Of a stretch of DNA of 64,000 nt, positions 16,944-25,937 are shown one piece after another (position 1 is the first letter of the stretch; each line of letters opens with the position of its first letter). Source of the DNA: an uncultured Candidatus Saccharibacteria bacterium (GTDB taxonomy: Bacteria; Patescibacteriota; Saccharimonadia; Saccharimonadales; HK-STAS-PATE-42). The DNA lies in NCBI GenBank assembly GCA_937871805.1, contig CALMQB010000002.1, positions 434,001-498,000 of the forward strand, read 5' to 3'. The notes under the pieces were generated by a model. That model saw only the letters and a program-made list of their open reading frames with translations, had not been told where the DNA came from and did no database searches. A program made the position numbers and the translations under genes.

Positions 16944-18338
16944 CTACTTTGCATACAATTTTTCTTTGATGGCACCAATGTGTCTTTTTAGATTAAAGTC
17001 ATTCTCTAAGTTTTTAGTGATTTTATTGATTGAATGCATTGCTGTGGTGTGGTCTTTTCTGCCAACTGCTGCAGATATTTTAGGTAGTGACATCTTCAGT
17101 TCGGTTCTCATGAGATAGGCTGAAACTTGTCTGGCTTGGGTTATCTCCTTATCTCTTCTAGGGCTGAGAATGTCACTCTCTTCTATACCAAAATATTCTG
17201 AACAGACAGATATAACTTGTCGATAAGTAAATCTTCCCGGGGCCTTGGTAGATGACTTAAGTATATTCTTAACAAGGTCGAGGTCTGGCTCTAGATTTTG
17301 GACCTGACAGAGAACAATTATTTGGTTAATGGCGCCCTCTAATTCACGGATATTATTTTTAATATTAGTGGCAATAAATTCCACGACGTCATAGCTTAGT
17401 TCAATGTCTTGAGACTTTGCCTTTGATTGAATGATGGCGCAGCGCGTTTCAAAGTCCGGAGACTGAATATCCACTGTCATTCCCCATTCAAATCTAGAGC
17501 GGAGCCTATCTGGCAAGGTTGGAATTGACCTGGGTGGTTGATCTGCTGAGAGTATGATTTGTTTGTTGTTCTGGTGGAGAAGATTGAAGGTGTGAAAGAA
17601 TTCCTCCATAGTCTTATCTTTACCTGCTATAAATTGAATATCATCTATAACAAGTACGTCTGCCTGATTGTACGTCTCTGAAAAGTTTGAAGATGATTTA
17701 TTACGAATATTATCTAAGAAATCATTAATATAAGCTTGCGTTGAGGTATAAACAACTTTTTTATCCGGAAAACTATTTAATATTTCATTTGCAACAGCCT
17801 GGATCAGGTGAGTTTTTCCCAGCCCCGCCTCGCCATAGATAAACAAGGGGTTAAAGCGTTCTCCAGGAGCTTTAGAAATCGCCTGAGCAACGGTATAGGC
17901 AAGTTCATTGCTCCCCCCAACTACAAAGTTATTAAAGCTATACTTAGGGTTAATCGGTAACATGGTGTGCCCCAAACTCTTTTTTATATAGGAGGGCTTA
18001 GAGTGAGTGTTGTGTGAACTTTGAGATTCTTTAAGCTCTGTATTTGCGGTGTTCTTTCTGGCGCTACCTTTTTTAGATCCAGCAACTTTGAAGTCTAACT
18101 CAAGTATTTCTACTGAGGCATGCTTTTTGAGCAACTTCAAGATTTTTTGGCTGTACTTTGCTTGTAAATTCTTGCTGACAAAATTGTTAGGTGTGTTTAT
18201 TAAAGCAGTTTTAGTGACTGGGTCAACCTCTTCTAGGGTGGTAGACAGGAACCAAGTTTTAAAGTTAGCTTCTGAGAGCTCTTTTTGAACTTCCTGCAGG
18301 CTTGTATCCCATATTAAATCTAACTTTGCCTTATCCAT
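16944..18338 (-). CDS. dnaA: Chromosomal replication initiator DnaA
   Basis: A 464-residue AAA+ initiator that binds DnaA boxes and opens the origin. N-terminal domain I (WDTSLQEVQKELSEANFKTW), a Ser/Lys linker, the AAA+ core with Walker A GEAGLGKTH near residue 165 and Walker B DVLVIDDIQFI near 230, then the DNA-binding domain with signature KDHTTAMHSINKI near 430. Length is normal. Its upstream region (18339-18751) is the candidate origin, so it may regulate itself. Confidence 0.98.
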   Translation of the reverse strand: MDKAKLDLIWDTSLQEVQKELSEANFKTWFLSTTLEEVDPVTKTALINTPNNFVSKNLQAKYSQKILKLLKKHASVEILELDFKVAGSKKGSARKNTANTELKESQSSHNTHSKPSYIKKSLGHTMLPINPKYSFNNFVVGGSNELAYTVAQAISKAPGERFNPLFIYGEAGLGKTHLIQAVANEILNSFPDKKVVYTSTQAYINDFLDNIRNKSSSNFSETYNQADVLVIDDIQFIAGKDKTMEEFFHTFNLLHQNNKQIILSADQPPRSIPTLPDRLRSRFEWGMTVDIQSPDFETRCAIIQSKAKSQDIELSYDVVEFIATNIKNNIRELEGAINQIIVLCQVQNLEPDLDLVKNILKSSTKAPGRFTYRQVISVCSEYFGIEESDILSPRRDKEITQARQVSAYLMRTELKMSLPKISAAVGRKDHTTAMHSINKITKNLENDFNLKRHIGAIKEKLYAK

Positions 18339-18751
18339 TTACTGCATTTTTTAACATTATTATTTCTCTTTGATGTGGCAGTGGTTCATCTATTTACTAG
18401 TTTGATAGCCCTAAGTATAGGTGAAGTGTATCGAGTTTTCCACATGTGTTGTTACTAGCACCTACCCAGAAAGTAATGAGGGTCTTAGTAGTGAGTTCTC
18501 CACAGCTAATGTATTCTCCGCCGTTAATAGGGGTGTACAAACTGTGTATATTTGCAAAATATGAGAATATAATGTAATATTCTCTTAGGCTGAAGTTCTA
18601 AAGAATTAGCAGTAAGTCTAAATAAAAGTTATCTTTTTATCTTTGGATAAATATGTTGATACTTCATGAATCTAAGTCAGCTTAAAATCGAAATAATAAA
18701 AAACTAGTTTACAATTTATAAGTAGATCTCGAATAGAGATAGACAGGGGGA
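18339..18751. other. Candidate replication origin (oriC)
   Basis: A gene-free region between dnaA (leftward) and the LysM-CHAP gene (rightward). It has three sites one or two mismatches from TTATCCACA: TTTTCCACA at 18436-18444, TTCTCCACA at 18496-18504 (exactly 60 bases apart) and the inverse TTTGGATAA at 18642-18650. A very AT-rich stretch at 18550-18720 could be the unwinding element. Position next to dnaA supports oriC; GC-skew analysis of the whole chromosome would decide. Confidence 0.55.
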
Positions 18752-19936
18752 ATTATCAAAGTTAGAAGAAGGTCGATTTCTTTAAATAGAGAAAAGCCTA
18801 AAAGGATAAGGCTAATTGAACCTCTAAGGGCCAGAACCCTTTTTAAACGTAACAAGAAATTATACAGGGCTTTTTGGATATTTTTATCGGTTAGTATCCT
18901 GGGTTTATTTATACTTAGTGCTAGGCCTCAGCAGCTTAGTTCTGCGCCAGCTTCAGAGACATTTATTGCAGCAAAGAGCTTAGAGAAGCAAAACCTTGCA
19001 TCCGTACCCAGTCTATTGAGTGACCCGAATGAGGAGAGCTTGAATCGAGTTCCCGAGAATCTAGATTCTGCAAGCTTGGCATCTTATGTTAGTCTTGAGT
19101 CTGAAATTCTAGTAGCGAGCAATATCACAGAGAGTAGGGATACTCTTTTAATTCAAGAGACTGTTGCACCGATCCAAGCTGATATAGTGGATAAGCCTCA
19201 AAATACAGTTGTCGGAGGGTCTTCTAGAGAAATCAAAGAATATATTAGCGTAGAAGGAGATACGATACAGAGTGTGGCAGATAACTTTGCAGTTAGTGCG
19301 GACACGATTCGCTGGGCGAATGAAATTAGTGGTGACAGCTTGAACGTAGGAACGAAGTTGAAGATCCTACCAGTTACGGGAGTTGTGGTGGATGCTAAAA
19401 GGGGTGATAACGCAAAAAGTATTGCTGAACAAACTGGAAGTTCTGCAGAAGAAGTCGCTGCTTTTAACGATATTTCAGCAGATGCAGAGATTACCGAAAA
19501 AACACAAATCATTGTTCCTAATGGAACACCTAGAAAAGTGCCCCAGTTAACAAGCCTTCCCGGTACAAGCAGAGGTTACGGTCCAACTCCCAACCCAGTT
19601 TTTACGGGAGGCAATACCTACACGAGAGGATATTGCACTTGGCATGCTGCAAACAGAAGAGCGCAGATCGGGAGACCGATTCCAAATAGAATGGGCAATG
19701 CAATAAGTTGGGCTAGGGCGGCCGCTTCAGCCGGATATTCTGTAGACGGTAATCCGCGCAGCGGTGATGTGCTCTACCACAGGAATATCGGTGGAGCTGG
19801 TCATGTTGCTTATGTCGAGGCTGTTAACGGTGACGGGAGTCTTTCAGTTAGCGACATGAACTACCCTGCATGGGGTAGGGTTACTCGTAGGACTGTTCCA
19901 TCTAGCGAACTCGGAAAATACTTATTTATTCACTAA
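18752..19936 (+). CDS. LysM-CHAP exported peptidoglycan hydrolase
   Basis: About 394 residues with a basic N-terminus, one membrane helix/signal (RAFWIFLSVSILGLFILSA), two LysM-like motifs (EYISVEGDTIQSVADNFAVS and a shorter second at about 225-265), and a C-terminal CHAP domain with the catalytic Cys in YTRGYCTWHAANRR and His in GAGHVAYVEAV. It should cleave peptide cross-bridges in wall material, its own or a host's. The first ATG/GTG/TTG is a TTG at 19016, after the membrane helix; the frame is open back to TAG at 18740. The only candidates upstream are ATT at 18752 or ATC at 18755, just behind AGGGGG. A non-AUG start is therefore inferred. Confidence 0.82.
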   Translation: MIKVRRRSISLNREKPKRIRLIEPLRARTLFKRNKKLYRAFWIFLSVSILGLFILSARPQQLSSAPASETFIAAKSLEKQNLASVPSLLSDPNEESLNRVPENLDSASLASYVSLESEILVASNITESRDTLLIQETVAPIQADIVDKPQNTVVGGSSREIKEYISVEGDTIQSVADNFAVSADTIRWANEISGDSLNVGTKLKILPVTGVVVDAKRGDNAKSIAEQTGSSAEEVAAFNDISADAEITEKTQIIVPNGTPRKVPQLTSLPGTSRGYGPTPNPVFTGGNTYTRGYCTWHAANRRAQIGRPIPNRMGNAISWARAAASAGYSVDGNPRSGDVLYHRNIGGAGHVAYVEAVNGDGSLSVSDMNYPAWGRVTRRTVPSSELGKYLFIH

Positions 19937-20061
19937 TTTTCTGGATCTAGACTTTAATCTATTGGTTACCCTGGAGAATTCTTGTCTGCTAAGTTAAACT
20001 TATCTTAAGGTTTTTTCCGATCAACGTTAAGTAAGATTTATAATAAGAAAGCTCCTCAGGA

Positions 20062-21384
20062 ATGAAGTTAAAAAGATGGTTCAGGAAGTGGGCTAAAAGA
20101 TTTTGGATAACGCTTTATTCAAAGAGTGTGCGTAAGTTTAGAGCCAATAACATGAACATGAAGCTCGTGGGTGTTTCTGGGAGCGTGGGCAAAACTTCTA
20201 CAAAGTTTGCCCTAAAGGCAGCGCTAGATAATGGTCAGAATCGGGTTTTAGTTCACGAAGGCTCTTATAATGATCCGCTTGCCTCTTTATTCGTTTTGAT
20301 GGGCGTTGAATATCCAAATATTGATAGCGTTCCCGCTTTAATGAAAGCGTACCTTGAACTTAAGAAAAAATCTAAAGAAGTCGCTGACTTTGATATTGGA
20401 ATTTTAGAAATGGGAACTGACTCACCTGGTGAAATGAAACAGTTTGGTAAATTCTTAGAGTTAGATATCTGCGTGTTGACGGCAATAACTCCGGAACATA
20501 TGCAAAATTTTAAAGACATGAGAGAGTTGGCGAACGAAGAGTTATCTGTAGTAAGGTACTCTAAAAAAATTTTTGCAAATAGTGATCTAGTGGAAAAAGA
20601 ATATCGCAGAGAGTTAGAAAAGGCAGGCTCAGATGTGCGTTACTTTGGAACATCAGACACGAATTCTGTTAGGGTCCGCTCTAATGAACTGCAGGGTATC
20701 GGTTTAAATACAAAACGAGAGTTTGAAATTAAGCTCGATGGTCAGGAGTTCAAGGTTAGGAGCGGCTTACTTCATGGGCATTCAGGTTTTGTAATTGGTG
20801 CGGCGCTGATGGTAGCGGAAGAGCTAAATTTGGATTTAAATCAAGCTGCTGAGAGTCTGGGCGGCCTTTCTGCCACAAATGGTCGAGGAAAGCTCCTAGC
20901 TGGTCTAAGGGGGTCTGTAATTATTGATGACAGCTATAATAATGTGGGAGCGAACGTTAGTATTGCTGCTTTAGATCTTTTATACGAATTCAACGCGAAG
21001 CGTAAGATTGCGGTTTTGGGGGGAATTAATGAAATGAGTGAAGGCCTAGAAAGAGAAGCGCATAGTGAAGTTGCATTCTACCTTAAGAAGAAAAAACTCC
21101 AGGAGGTAGTTTTGATTGGCTCCCTTGCTAAGAAGTACTATATACCGATTCTAAAAACTGCAGGAGTTAAATATAGGTGGTTTGCTAATCCTTACCGAGC
21201 TGGGAACTACCTAGAAGGTGAGGTAGTTGCGGGAATGGCTGTTTTGGTAAAAGGATCTCAGAATGGTATTTACAGTGAAGAGGTAATCCCATTCATCTTA
21301 AAAGATAAAACGGACATCAAGGAACTTGTTAGACAATCAGAGAGTTGGTCCAAGAAGAAGCGGGAAAGTTTTGGAAAACTCTAA
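20062..21384 (+). CDS. Mur ligase family protein, MurF-like
   Basis: A 440-residue ATP-dependent amide ligase. Visible: P-loop GSVGKTSTKFALK near residue 38, a metal/His region (LTAITPEHMQNF), and the C-terminal-domain strand IIDDSYNNVGANV, close to the MurF DxYNANP motif. MurF adds D-Ala-D-Ala to the UDP-MurNAc tripeptide, but the N-terminal UDP-binding domain is replaced by a short basic, amphipathic stretch (KRWFRKWAKRFWITLYSKSV). The enzyme may therefore act on a lipid-linked or wall-bound substrate. It is convergent with PrgI. A second Mur ligase with similar architecture is at 31328-32671. Confidence 0.82.
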   Translation: MKLKRWFRKWAKRFWITLYSKSVRKFRANNMNMKLVGVSGSVGKTSTKFALKAALDNGQNRVLVHEGSYNDPLASLFVLMGVEYPNIDSVPALMKAYLELKKKSKEVADFDIGILEMGTDSPGEMKQFGKFLELDICVLTAITPEHMQNFKDMRELANEELSVVRYSKKIFANSDLVEKEYRRELEKAGSDVRYFGTSDTNSVRVRSNELQGIGLNTKREFEIKLDGQEFKVRSGLLHGHSGFVIGAALMVAEELNLDLNQAAESLGGLSATNGRGKLLAGLRGSVIIDDSYNNVGANVSIAALDLLYEFNAKRKIAVLGGINEMSEGLEREAHSEVAFYLKKKKLQEVVLIGSLAKKYYIPILKTAGVKYRWFANPYRAGNYLEGEVVAGMAVLVKGSQNGIYSEEVIPFILKDKTDIKELVRQSESWSKKKRESFGKL

Positions 21385-21514
21385 ATTACTGTGAGTCTTT
21401 CTGTGTGTGGTGTTGAATCCTTGAGTATTATTTGCAGTCGTGATTATGCTGGTGTTGTTGCTAGCTTCAGTTTATTTGAGTGCAAGGCTAATATTAAAAC
21501 TAACACCAGACTTT

Positions 21515-22372
21515 TTAATGAAGATTAAAAACTGCGCCGCTATCTAAATCTATTTCTCCATTTGGGTGCACTAGTTCTTGGGCCTGATGAGCGACAGTAG
21601 AAATAGGCGCATCGGCGGTAGAGAGTTGCTGAATCTGTTCTTGCTGTTGAGGGTTTAGCTGAGCCGCATCTGGGTTTAGCGTGCTAGGCTGCTGGAATGG
21701 AGTCGCAGTGCTAAACTCCGTTTGAGGCTTCATGATCTGCTGGGCTTGATAATCAGACTGAATGCTAAGTTCATCCAATCCAGTTTCAAAACGGCTGGCA
21801 GTAGTAGAATTATTGGCATCTTGGACATCGACAAGTTCCCATGGTTCGGGTGTACCCTCTCGTGCTTTTTGTAGTGCATCAACTTCTTCTAAGGAAAGTA
21901 GACGTTCACTTTTTTGATCTCCAAGGCTAAGTGCATCCTGGCTAGAGACGCCCTTAGCTGACCAACCCTTTGTATCGGCAATAGTACCTAGGCCTTTGAG
22001 TTTATCGCGAACATCTTGCCTGGTCATTCCTTTGGAGTAGTCGATGGTCTCATTTTTAGGGGCAGTGACTATAACATGCTGCTCGTAACCTTCTTGGTTC
22101 CAGATCTTAGTTTTTGGGCTGAGCTTGAACTTAAGCCAAGCAGCCAGAAAAACTTCTACTGGCTGGTCTTTTTTTTGATAGAGTCCGAGAATAAAAAAGA
22201 CAAATATAACTGGTAAAAACGGGATGGCGAGGAATGGTGTAGCTTTAGCAAAAGTGTATGCTATGAAGATTGTTCCAAAACCAGCAAGCGTAAAAATAAA
22301 CTGCTTCAAGCTTAAAAAGCCGATTAACTTATCTGCTGTTTCAACATCTGTAGGTACTTTATGATTTGCCAT
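21515..22372 (-). CDS. PrgI-like type IV secretion membrane protein
   Basis: A 285-residue protein with a short N-terminal cytoplasmic stretch, two close membrane helices (about 27-65) and a hydrophilic, Gln/Ser-rich tail. The PrgI pattern is clear: MANHKVPTDVETADK, then a helix pair, then KKDQPVEVFLAAWLKF. PrgI proteins are VirB3-like inner-membrane parts of type IV secretion systems and usually precede the VirB4 ATPase. Here it is the last gene of its operon, and no VirB4 follows; the next gene is a convergent Mur ligase. The tail of about 170 residues is longer than in typical PrgI. Confidence 0.8.
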   Translation of the reverse strand: MANHKVPTDVETADKLIGFLSLKQFIFTLAGFGTIFIAYTFAKATPFLAIPFLPVIFVFFILGLYQKKDQPVEVFLAAWLKFKLSPKTKIWNQEGYEQHVIVTAPKNETIDYSKGMTRQDVRDKLKGLGTIADTKGWSAKGVSSQDALSLGDQKSERLLSLEEVDALQKAREGTPEPWELVDVQDANNSTTASRFETGLDELSIQSDYQAQQIMKPQTEFSTATPFQQPSTLNPDAAQLNPQQQEQIQQLSTADAPISTVAHQAQELVHPNGEIDLDSGAVFNLH

Positions 22373-22436
22373 ATAAGTCTAAGTTTAACATGATGCACTC
22401 CTTTGCTTAGAGAGCGAGACAACTTAAAGATAGAAA

Positions 22437-24056
22437 CTAGGTAATGCGGGTTCTGCGGACCTTATTTTTGGCTTTGTCGGCGCCACTTTGTTGCATTGTC
22501 CGGTGTCGTATTTCAGTAACTATCTTGATGTATTCGTCCCAGCGTTTGGCCCGGGTTGTTTCCGGGTTGCCACCTTGGTGAGTATAGCGGGAGAAGTGGC
22601 CAGTTTGCTTTATAGTATCGTGTGGAGGGCGTAGCTCTGGTGGGGTGGCGGTATCAGATGGTTTAAAAATCAGACTTTCTTTTAAGGCTTTTTTTCGCTT
22701 CCTATTTTTAATGGGCTGGATGTCTCCGGCGCTTAGGTCATGTTCAAGTTCGGAAAGACGCATATTGACCTGCTTTAATAAGGTTTCATCAAATTCTGGC
22801 TGGCCAGCTATATTGCCAACGAGAGCTTGGATTGCTTCTGCGCCCGAGAGTAGGGGCTGTAAAACCACTTCGTCTTCCTCTTTTACGAATGATTGCTCAC
22901 TTTGGACGGGAGCTGAGTATTTGAGGCGTTTCTCTCCGGTTGCAGGATTTGTGTATTCTTTACCTTGGTCTGCCCCTAGTGGGAGTATTCCTGTTGCTGG
23001 ATACGGGATGTCGAATTCTACTGATTCACTAGGGACTACTTGTGCTCCATCTCTATAGTATAGATTGCCATCTGAAGATGGTGTTCCTGTTAAGCTTTGG
23101 TAAGCCGTGCCACCAGGCTGGATGGCTCCCCGGGGCATTGATATGAGTCTTAGTGGCTGCCCTGGAGGTGCGGTGTTTATGTAAACATCATGCAGAAAGC
23201 CTCCATCCGGGCTGGGCACTGCGGATCTATCTAGTATTGGGTCTGAGAGCGATGACGATCTTCGGTCTGTTCTATCTGGGCGGAAGGCTTGGACTGGCTG
23301 AGGTTTAGTGTCCACGACGACATGTTTGCGTCCGTTAATTATGAGGATTGCCCCTTTGGTGGAAACTTGATTGGCGGAGTCGTTAGCCTCTTTTTGCCCT
23401 CTTTGCCAGTCTCTAACTTTAGATCTTTGATCGGTGCCCGTTAGGTGGGCAATTCGAGTTGGGTTGTTAACACCTTCTTGCATACTTTTTCTTGCTCTTC
23501 TGGTGGTTTTTTCGGCTCTGGTGCGAGTGCTGAAAGACATTCTTTTGTGCTCTCGCCGGAGCCTGTCAAGTGCTTTTTGCTTCTCTCTTAGCTGTTGCTT
23601 TACGGCAGGGCCGGCATTGCCGGCCCTGCTAGATGCTTTAATGGCCTCAATCTCAGACTGAAGTTTTAAGACTGCTGGAGTGAGTTGTGGCTGCTTTGGA
23701 ATTAATTTACCTGCTTCAGAGGCAATATCTCTTATCGCTGGGTCTAAGCTGGTGGCGGCGAGGTTGTTGACTTCCGCGTTGACGGCTGAGGTGTTGCCTA
23801 CTCGAACCTCTCTAGCTACTTGACCTTCAATTTTTTCTGTTCGGAGGTTGCTGTAAGTGGTTGTTCCTAAGTTTAAACCTACTGGTGTTAGAAAAGCTGC
23901 AGTTACGCAGGCTTGCCCAAGTTCGTTTGCTAAGGTGGTTATTTCATCTGGTGGTTTGCCAGGGTCTATTCCATTTTCAGATAGGTTATTTAGGATTCCT
24001 GTTGGGGGCGGGGCGACGCTGGTATAGGTGGATCTGCTAGGGTTAAGATGTTCCAT
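22437..24056 (-). CDS. Hypothetical protein of the secretion locus
   Basis: A 539-residue, largely disordered protein rich in Pro, Ser, Arg and Gln with a helical basic part (about 130-215, many Arg/Lys/Glu). One weak hydrophobic stretch (ACVTAAFLTPVGLNLGTTTY) lies near residue 50. No domain recognised. It sits between the VirB6-like gene (38 bases upstream) and PrgI (64 bases downstream) on the same strand, so a secretion-system accessory role is inferred from context only. Confidence 0.65.
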   Translation of the reverse strand: MEHLNPSRSTYTSVAPPPTGILNNLSENGIDPGKPPDEITTLANELGQACVTAAFLTPVGLNLGTTTYSNLRTEKIEGQVAREVRVGNTSAVNAEVNNLAATSLDPAIRDIASEAGKLIPKQPQLTPAVLKLQSEIEAIKASSRAGNAGPAVKQQLREKQKALDRLRREHKRMSFSTRTRAEKTTRRARKSMQEGVNNPTRIAHLTGTDQRSKVRDWQRGQKEANDSANQVSTKGAILIINGRKHVVVDTKPQPVQAFRPDRTDRRSSSLSDPILDRSAVPSPDGGFLHDVYINTAPPGQPLRLISMPRGAIQPGGTAYQSLTGTPSSDGNLYYRDGAQVVPSESVEFDIPYPATGILPLGADQGKEYTNPATGEKRLKYSAPVQSEQSFVKEEDEVVLQPLLSGAEAIQALVGNIAGQPEFDETLLKQVNMRLSELEHDLSAGDIQPIKNRKRKKALKESLIFKPSDTATPPELRPPHDTIKQTGHFSRYTHQGGNPETTRAKRWDEYIKIVTEIRHRTMQQSGADKAKNKVRRTRIT

Positions 24057-24094
24057 TTGAAATCAGTTCTTGGTTAATATTTAGTTACTCAAAC

Positions 24095-25915
24095 CTAAGT
24101 GTAGGTATCGGTTGGACGCTCGCCCGGAAGGCCAAATCTTTGCTGAAGGGCTCTTGTTGACTCTGCTTCGACGACAGTGTTGTCTACTACAGCCGTTGTT
24201 CCTGGTGGTGTGGCTGTGTTGTGGTTTGTAATTTGTTGGTCAATCTGAGCAATTAAAGTGTTTGCAGCCGTAACACCATCTTGGTTTTCTTTTTTAGCAG
24301 AGGCCTGGGCTAGGCTTAAGGCATCTGCGCGATGTCTAGCTATCTCGACCGCAGCATCAGCTCCGGAGACAGTACCCATCCTAACATTCTCTAGCGTGCT
24401 AGCAACTTGAGCTTGTTTAGAGTCTATTACCACAGACCTTTCACCGCGTTCCATTTTACCAAGTTGCTCTTGGCTGACTGCGGCCCTACCATGCCCACCA
24501 GTGAATGTGTCATTGACAACATTGTTAAGTCGTACACGCTCATTTTGAGGGAGAGCTGCAGTGGCGGCAGTTCGAGAAGCATCATCTGGGGCCGTAAGGA
24601 CACTATTTATACCCTCAGTGCTGATAGAGAGACCCTCTCTATCACCAGTATCATGCTTGGCGGAATACAGTTGAGATTGCAAGACTCGGCCAGTATCTTT
24701 ATAACCTTGCCCTGCTGTAGTTCTTGCTTGGTCTTGAAGTACTCTGACTGTGTCTGTGCCGTGAGAAGAACCTCGAGCCATTCGAGTGGTGAGATCTTCT
24801 ATTTCGTGAGCACCAACCCTACCAGATTTAACTGCTTGAGGTAAGGCAATTTTGCCAACAAGTGTTCCGAAGCCACCACCTTTAGCCTTAAGGGTCTCTC
24901 GAGCCATCTCAAGCTCTCTTCTGCGCGCTGCTCCACTGCCTGGAGTTTGGGCTTCAGCTTCGGCAACTCTGACGTCTATCCTTTCGTTTGCCATCTGCTC
25001 ACTGCCCATGGCTGCTAGTTCTGCCTCGTCATCACTAAGCTTTTCAAGCTCGGGATGAGATTTTAACATTACTGCCTGTGCCCTCTCTTGTTTCAGAACA
25101 GCTGCAGCATTGCGTTTAGCAGAGCTGGGGTGCATAAGAGTACTTGGTGCGTTCATGATGCCTCGTAGAGGTCTGTTGAGAGCTCTACCCCGCCAGGAGT
25201 CTTGGTCGAATCTGTCACCAGTTCCAGTCTTGAGCCTGCGTTCGGCAACTTTTTTCCCTTCCCATTCTTTGGTTTTATCAACCATCCCTTTACTTGGGTC
25301 ATTGATGGCGCCAGCAAACTTTGCAATTGTTCCACCGGCAAAGCTTAAAGCCTTACCGATTAAAAAATATGGCATTACTATAATAGCGAAGGCAGCAAGC
25401 TCATAAAAAGGGTTACCAGCCCTAGATGTTATGCCAGCTGCAACTTGAGCTAAGCCAAAAAAGCCCATAATGAAGGGGTACATTATTAAGAGTTTTAGAA
25501 ACCACTCCCACCACTGTTTTGCCCATTTTTCAGTTTGAGGAAAAACCATGAGGGCAATTGCAAAAGGAGCAATTACCACTAAGCCAAGAAGGGCAATTCT
25601 TCTTGCTAGAATTATGATAAAAGCAAAAAGTATACCTCCTAGTGCAGCAACCGCAACCCCTGCAACAGGTATTAATCCAAGCCCAGCACTGGCGACCGCT
25701 CCAGCCGCTATTGTGAGTAGTAGAATGTCTCCAGTTGAAGTAGGGCTGATTGCTGCAGTGGAAGCAAAGGGTGCGACAATAAGATCTTTGGCGCCTTCTC
25801 CTAGAATATTGACGACACCAATAGCAATACTCATTAGAGACCAGGAAAGGTTGGCGGCAACTAGTGCAAAGACTGCCCGGGGGATTATTTTTTTTAGATC
25901 GTAAGCGCTGAACAT
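24095..25915 (-). CDS. VirB6/TrbL-like polytopic secretion protein (C-terminal half)
   Basis: A 606-residue protein whose first 220 residues hold about six membrane helices, beginning FSAYDLKKIIPRAVFALVA. That segment is characteristic of the inner half of VirB6/TrbL-like channel proteins. The remaining 380 residues are hydrophilic, Ala/Gln/Arg-rich and probably cytoplasmic, ending RFGLPGERPTDTYT. The upstream gene (25938-27347) ends in a membrane helix just where a full VirB6-like protein would continue into this one, with only 22 bases between them. The two may be a split protein. Confidence 0.7.
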   Translation of the reverse strand: MFSAYDLKKIIPRAVFALVAANLSWSLMSIAIGVVNILGEGAKDLIVAPFASTAAISPTSTGDILLLTIAAGAVASAGLGLIPVAGVAVAALGGILFAFIIILARRIALLGLVVIAPFAIALMVFPQTEKWAKQWWEWFLKLLIMYPFIMGFFGLAQVAAGITSRAGNPFYELAAFAIIVMPYFLIGKALSFAGGTIAKFAGAINDPSKGMVDKTKEWEGKKVAERRLKTGTGDRFDQDSWRGRALNRPLRGIMNAPSTLMHPSSAKRNAAAVLKQERAQAVMLKSHPELEKLSDDEAELAAMGSEQMANERIDVRVAEAEAQTPGSGAARRRELEMARETLKAKGGGFGTLVGKIALPQAVKSGRVGAHEIEDLTTRMARGSSHGTDTVRVLQDQARTTAGQGYKDTGRVLQSQLYSAKHDTGDREGLSISTEGINSVLTAPDDASRTAATAALPQNERVRLNNVVNDTFTGGHGRAAVSQEQLGKMERGERSVVIDSKQAQVASTLENVRMGTVSGADAAVEIARHRADALSLAQASAKKENQDGVTAANTLIAQIDQQITNHNTATPPGTTAVVDNTVVEAESTRALQQRFGLPGERPTDTYT

Positions 25916-25937
25916 AATATATTTTTATTCTACAGGT

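Noticed and set aside
16598-16978. 126-codon frame across the dnaA-dnaN spacer
   Set aside because: It overlaps the dnaA end, has atypical composition and no recognisable features.
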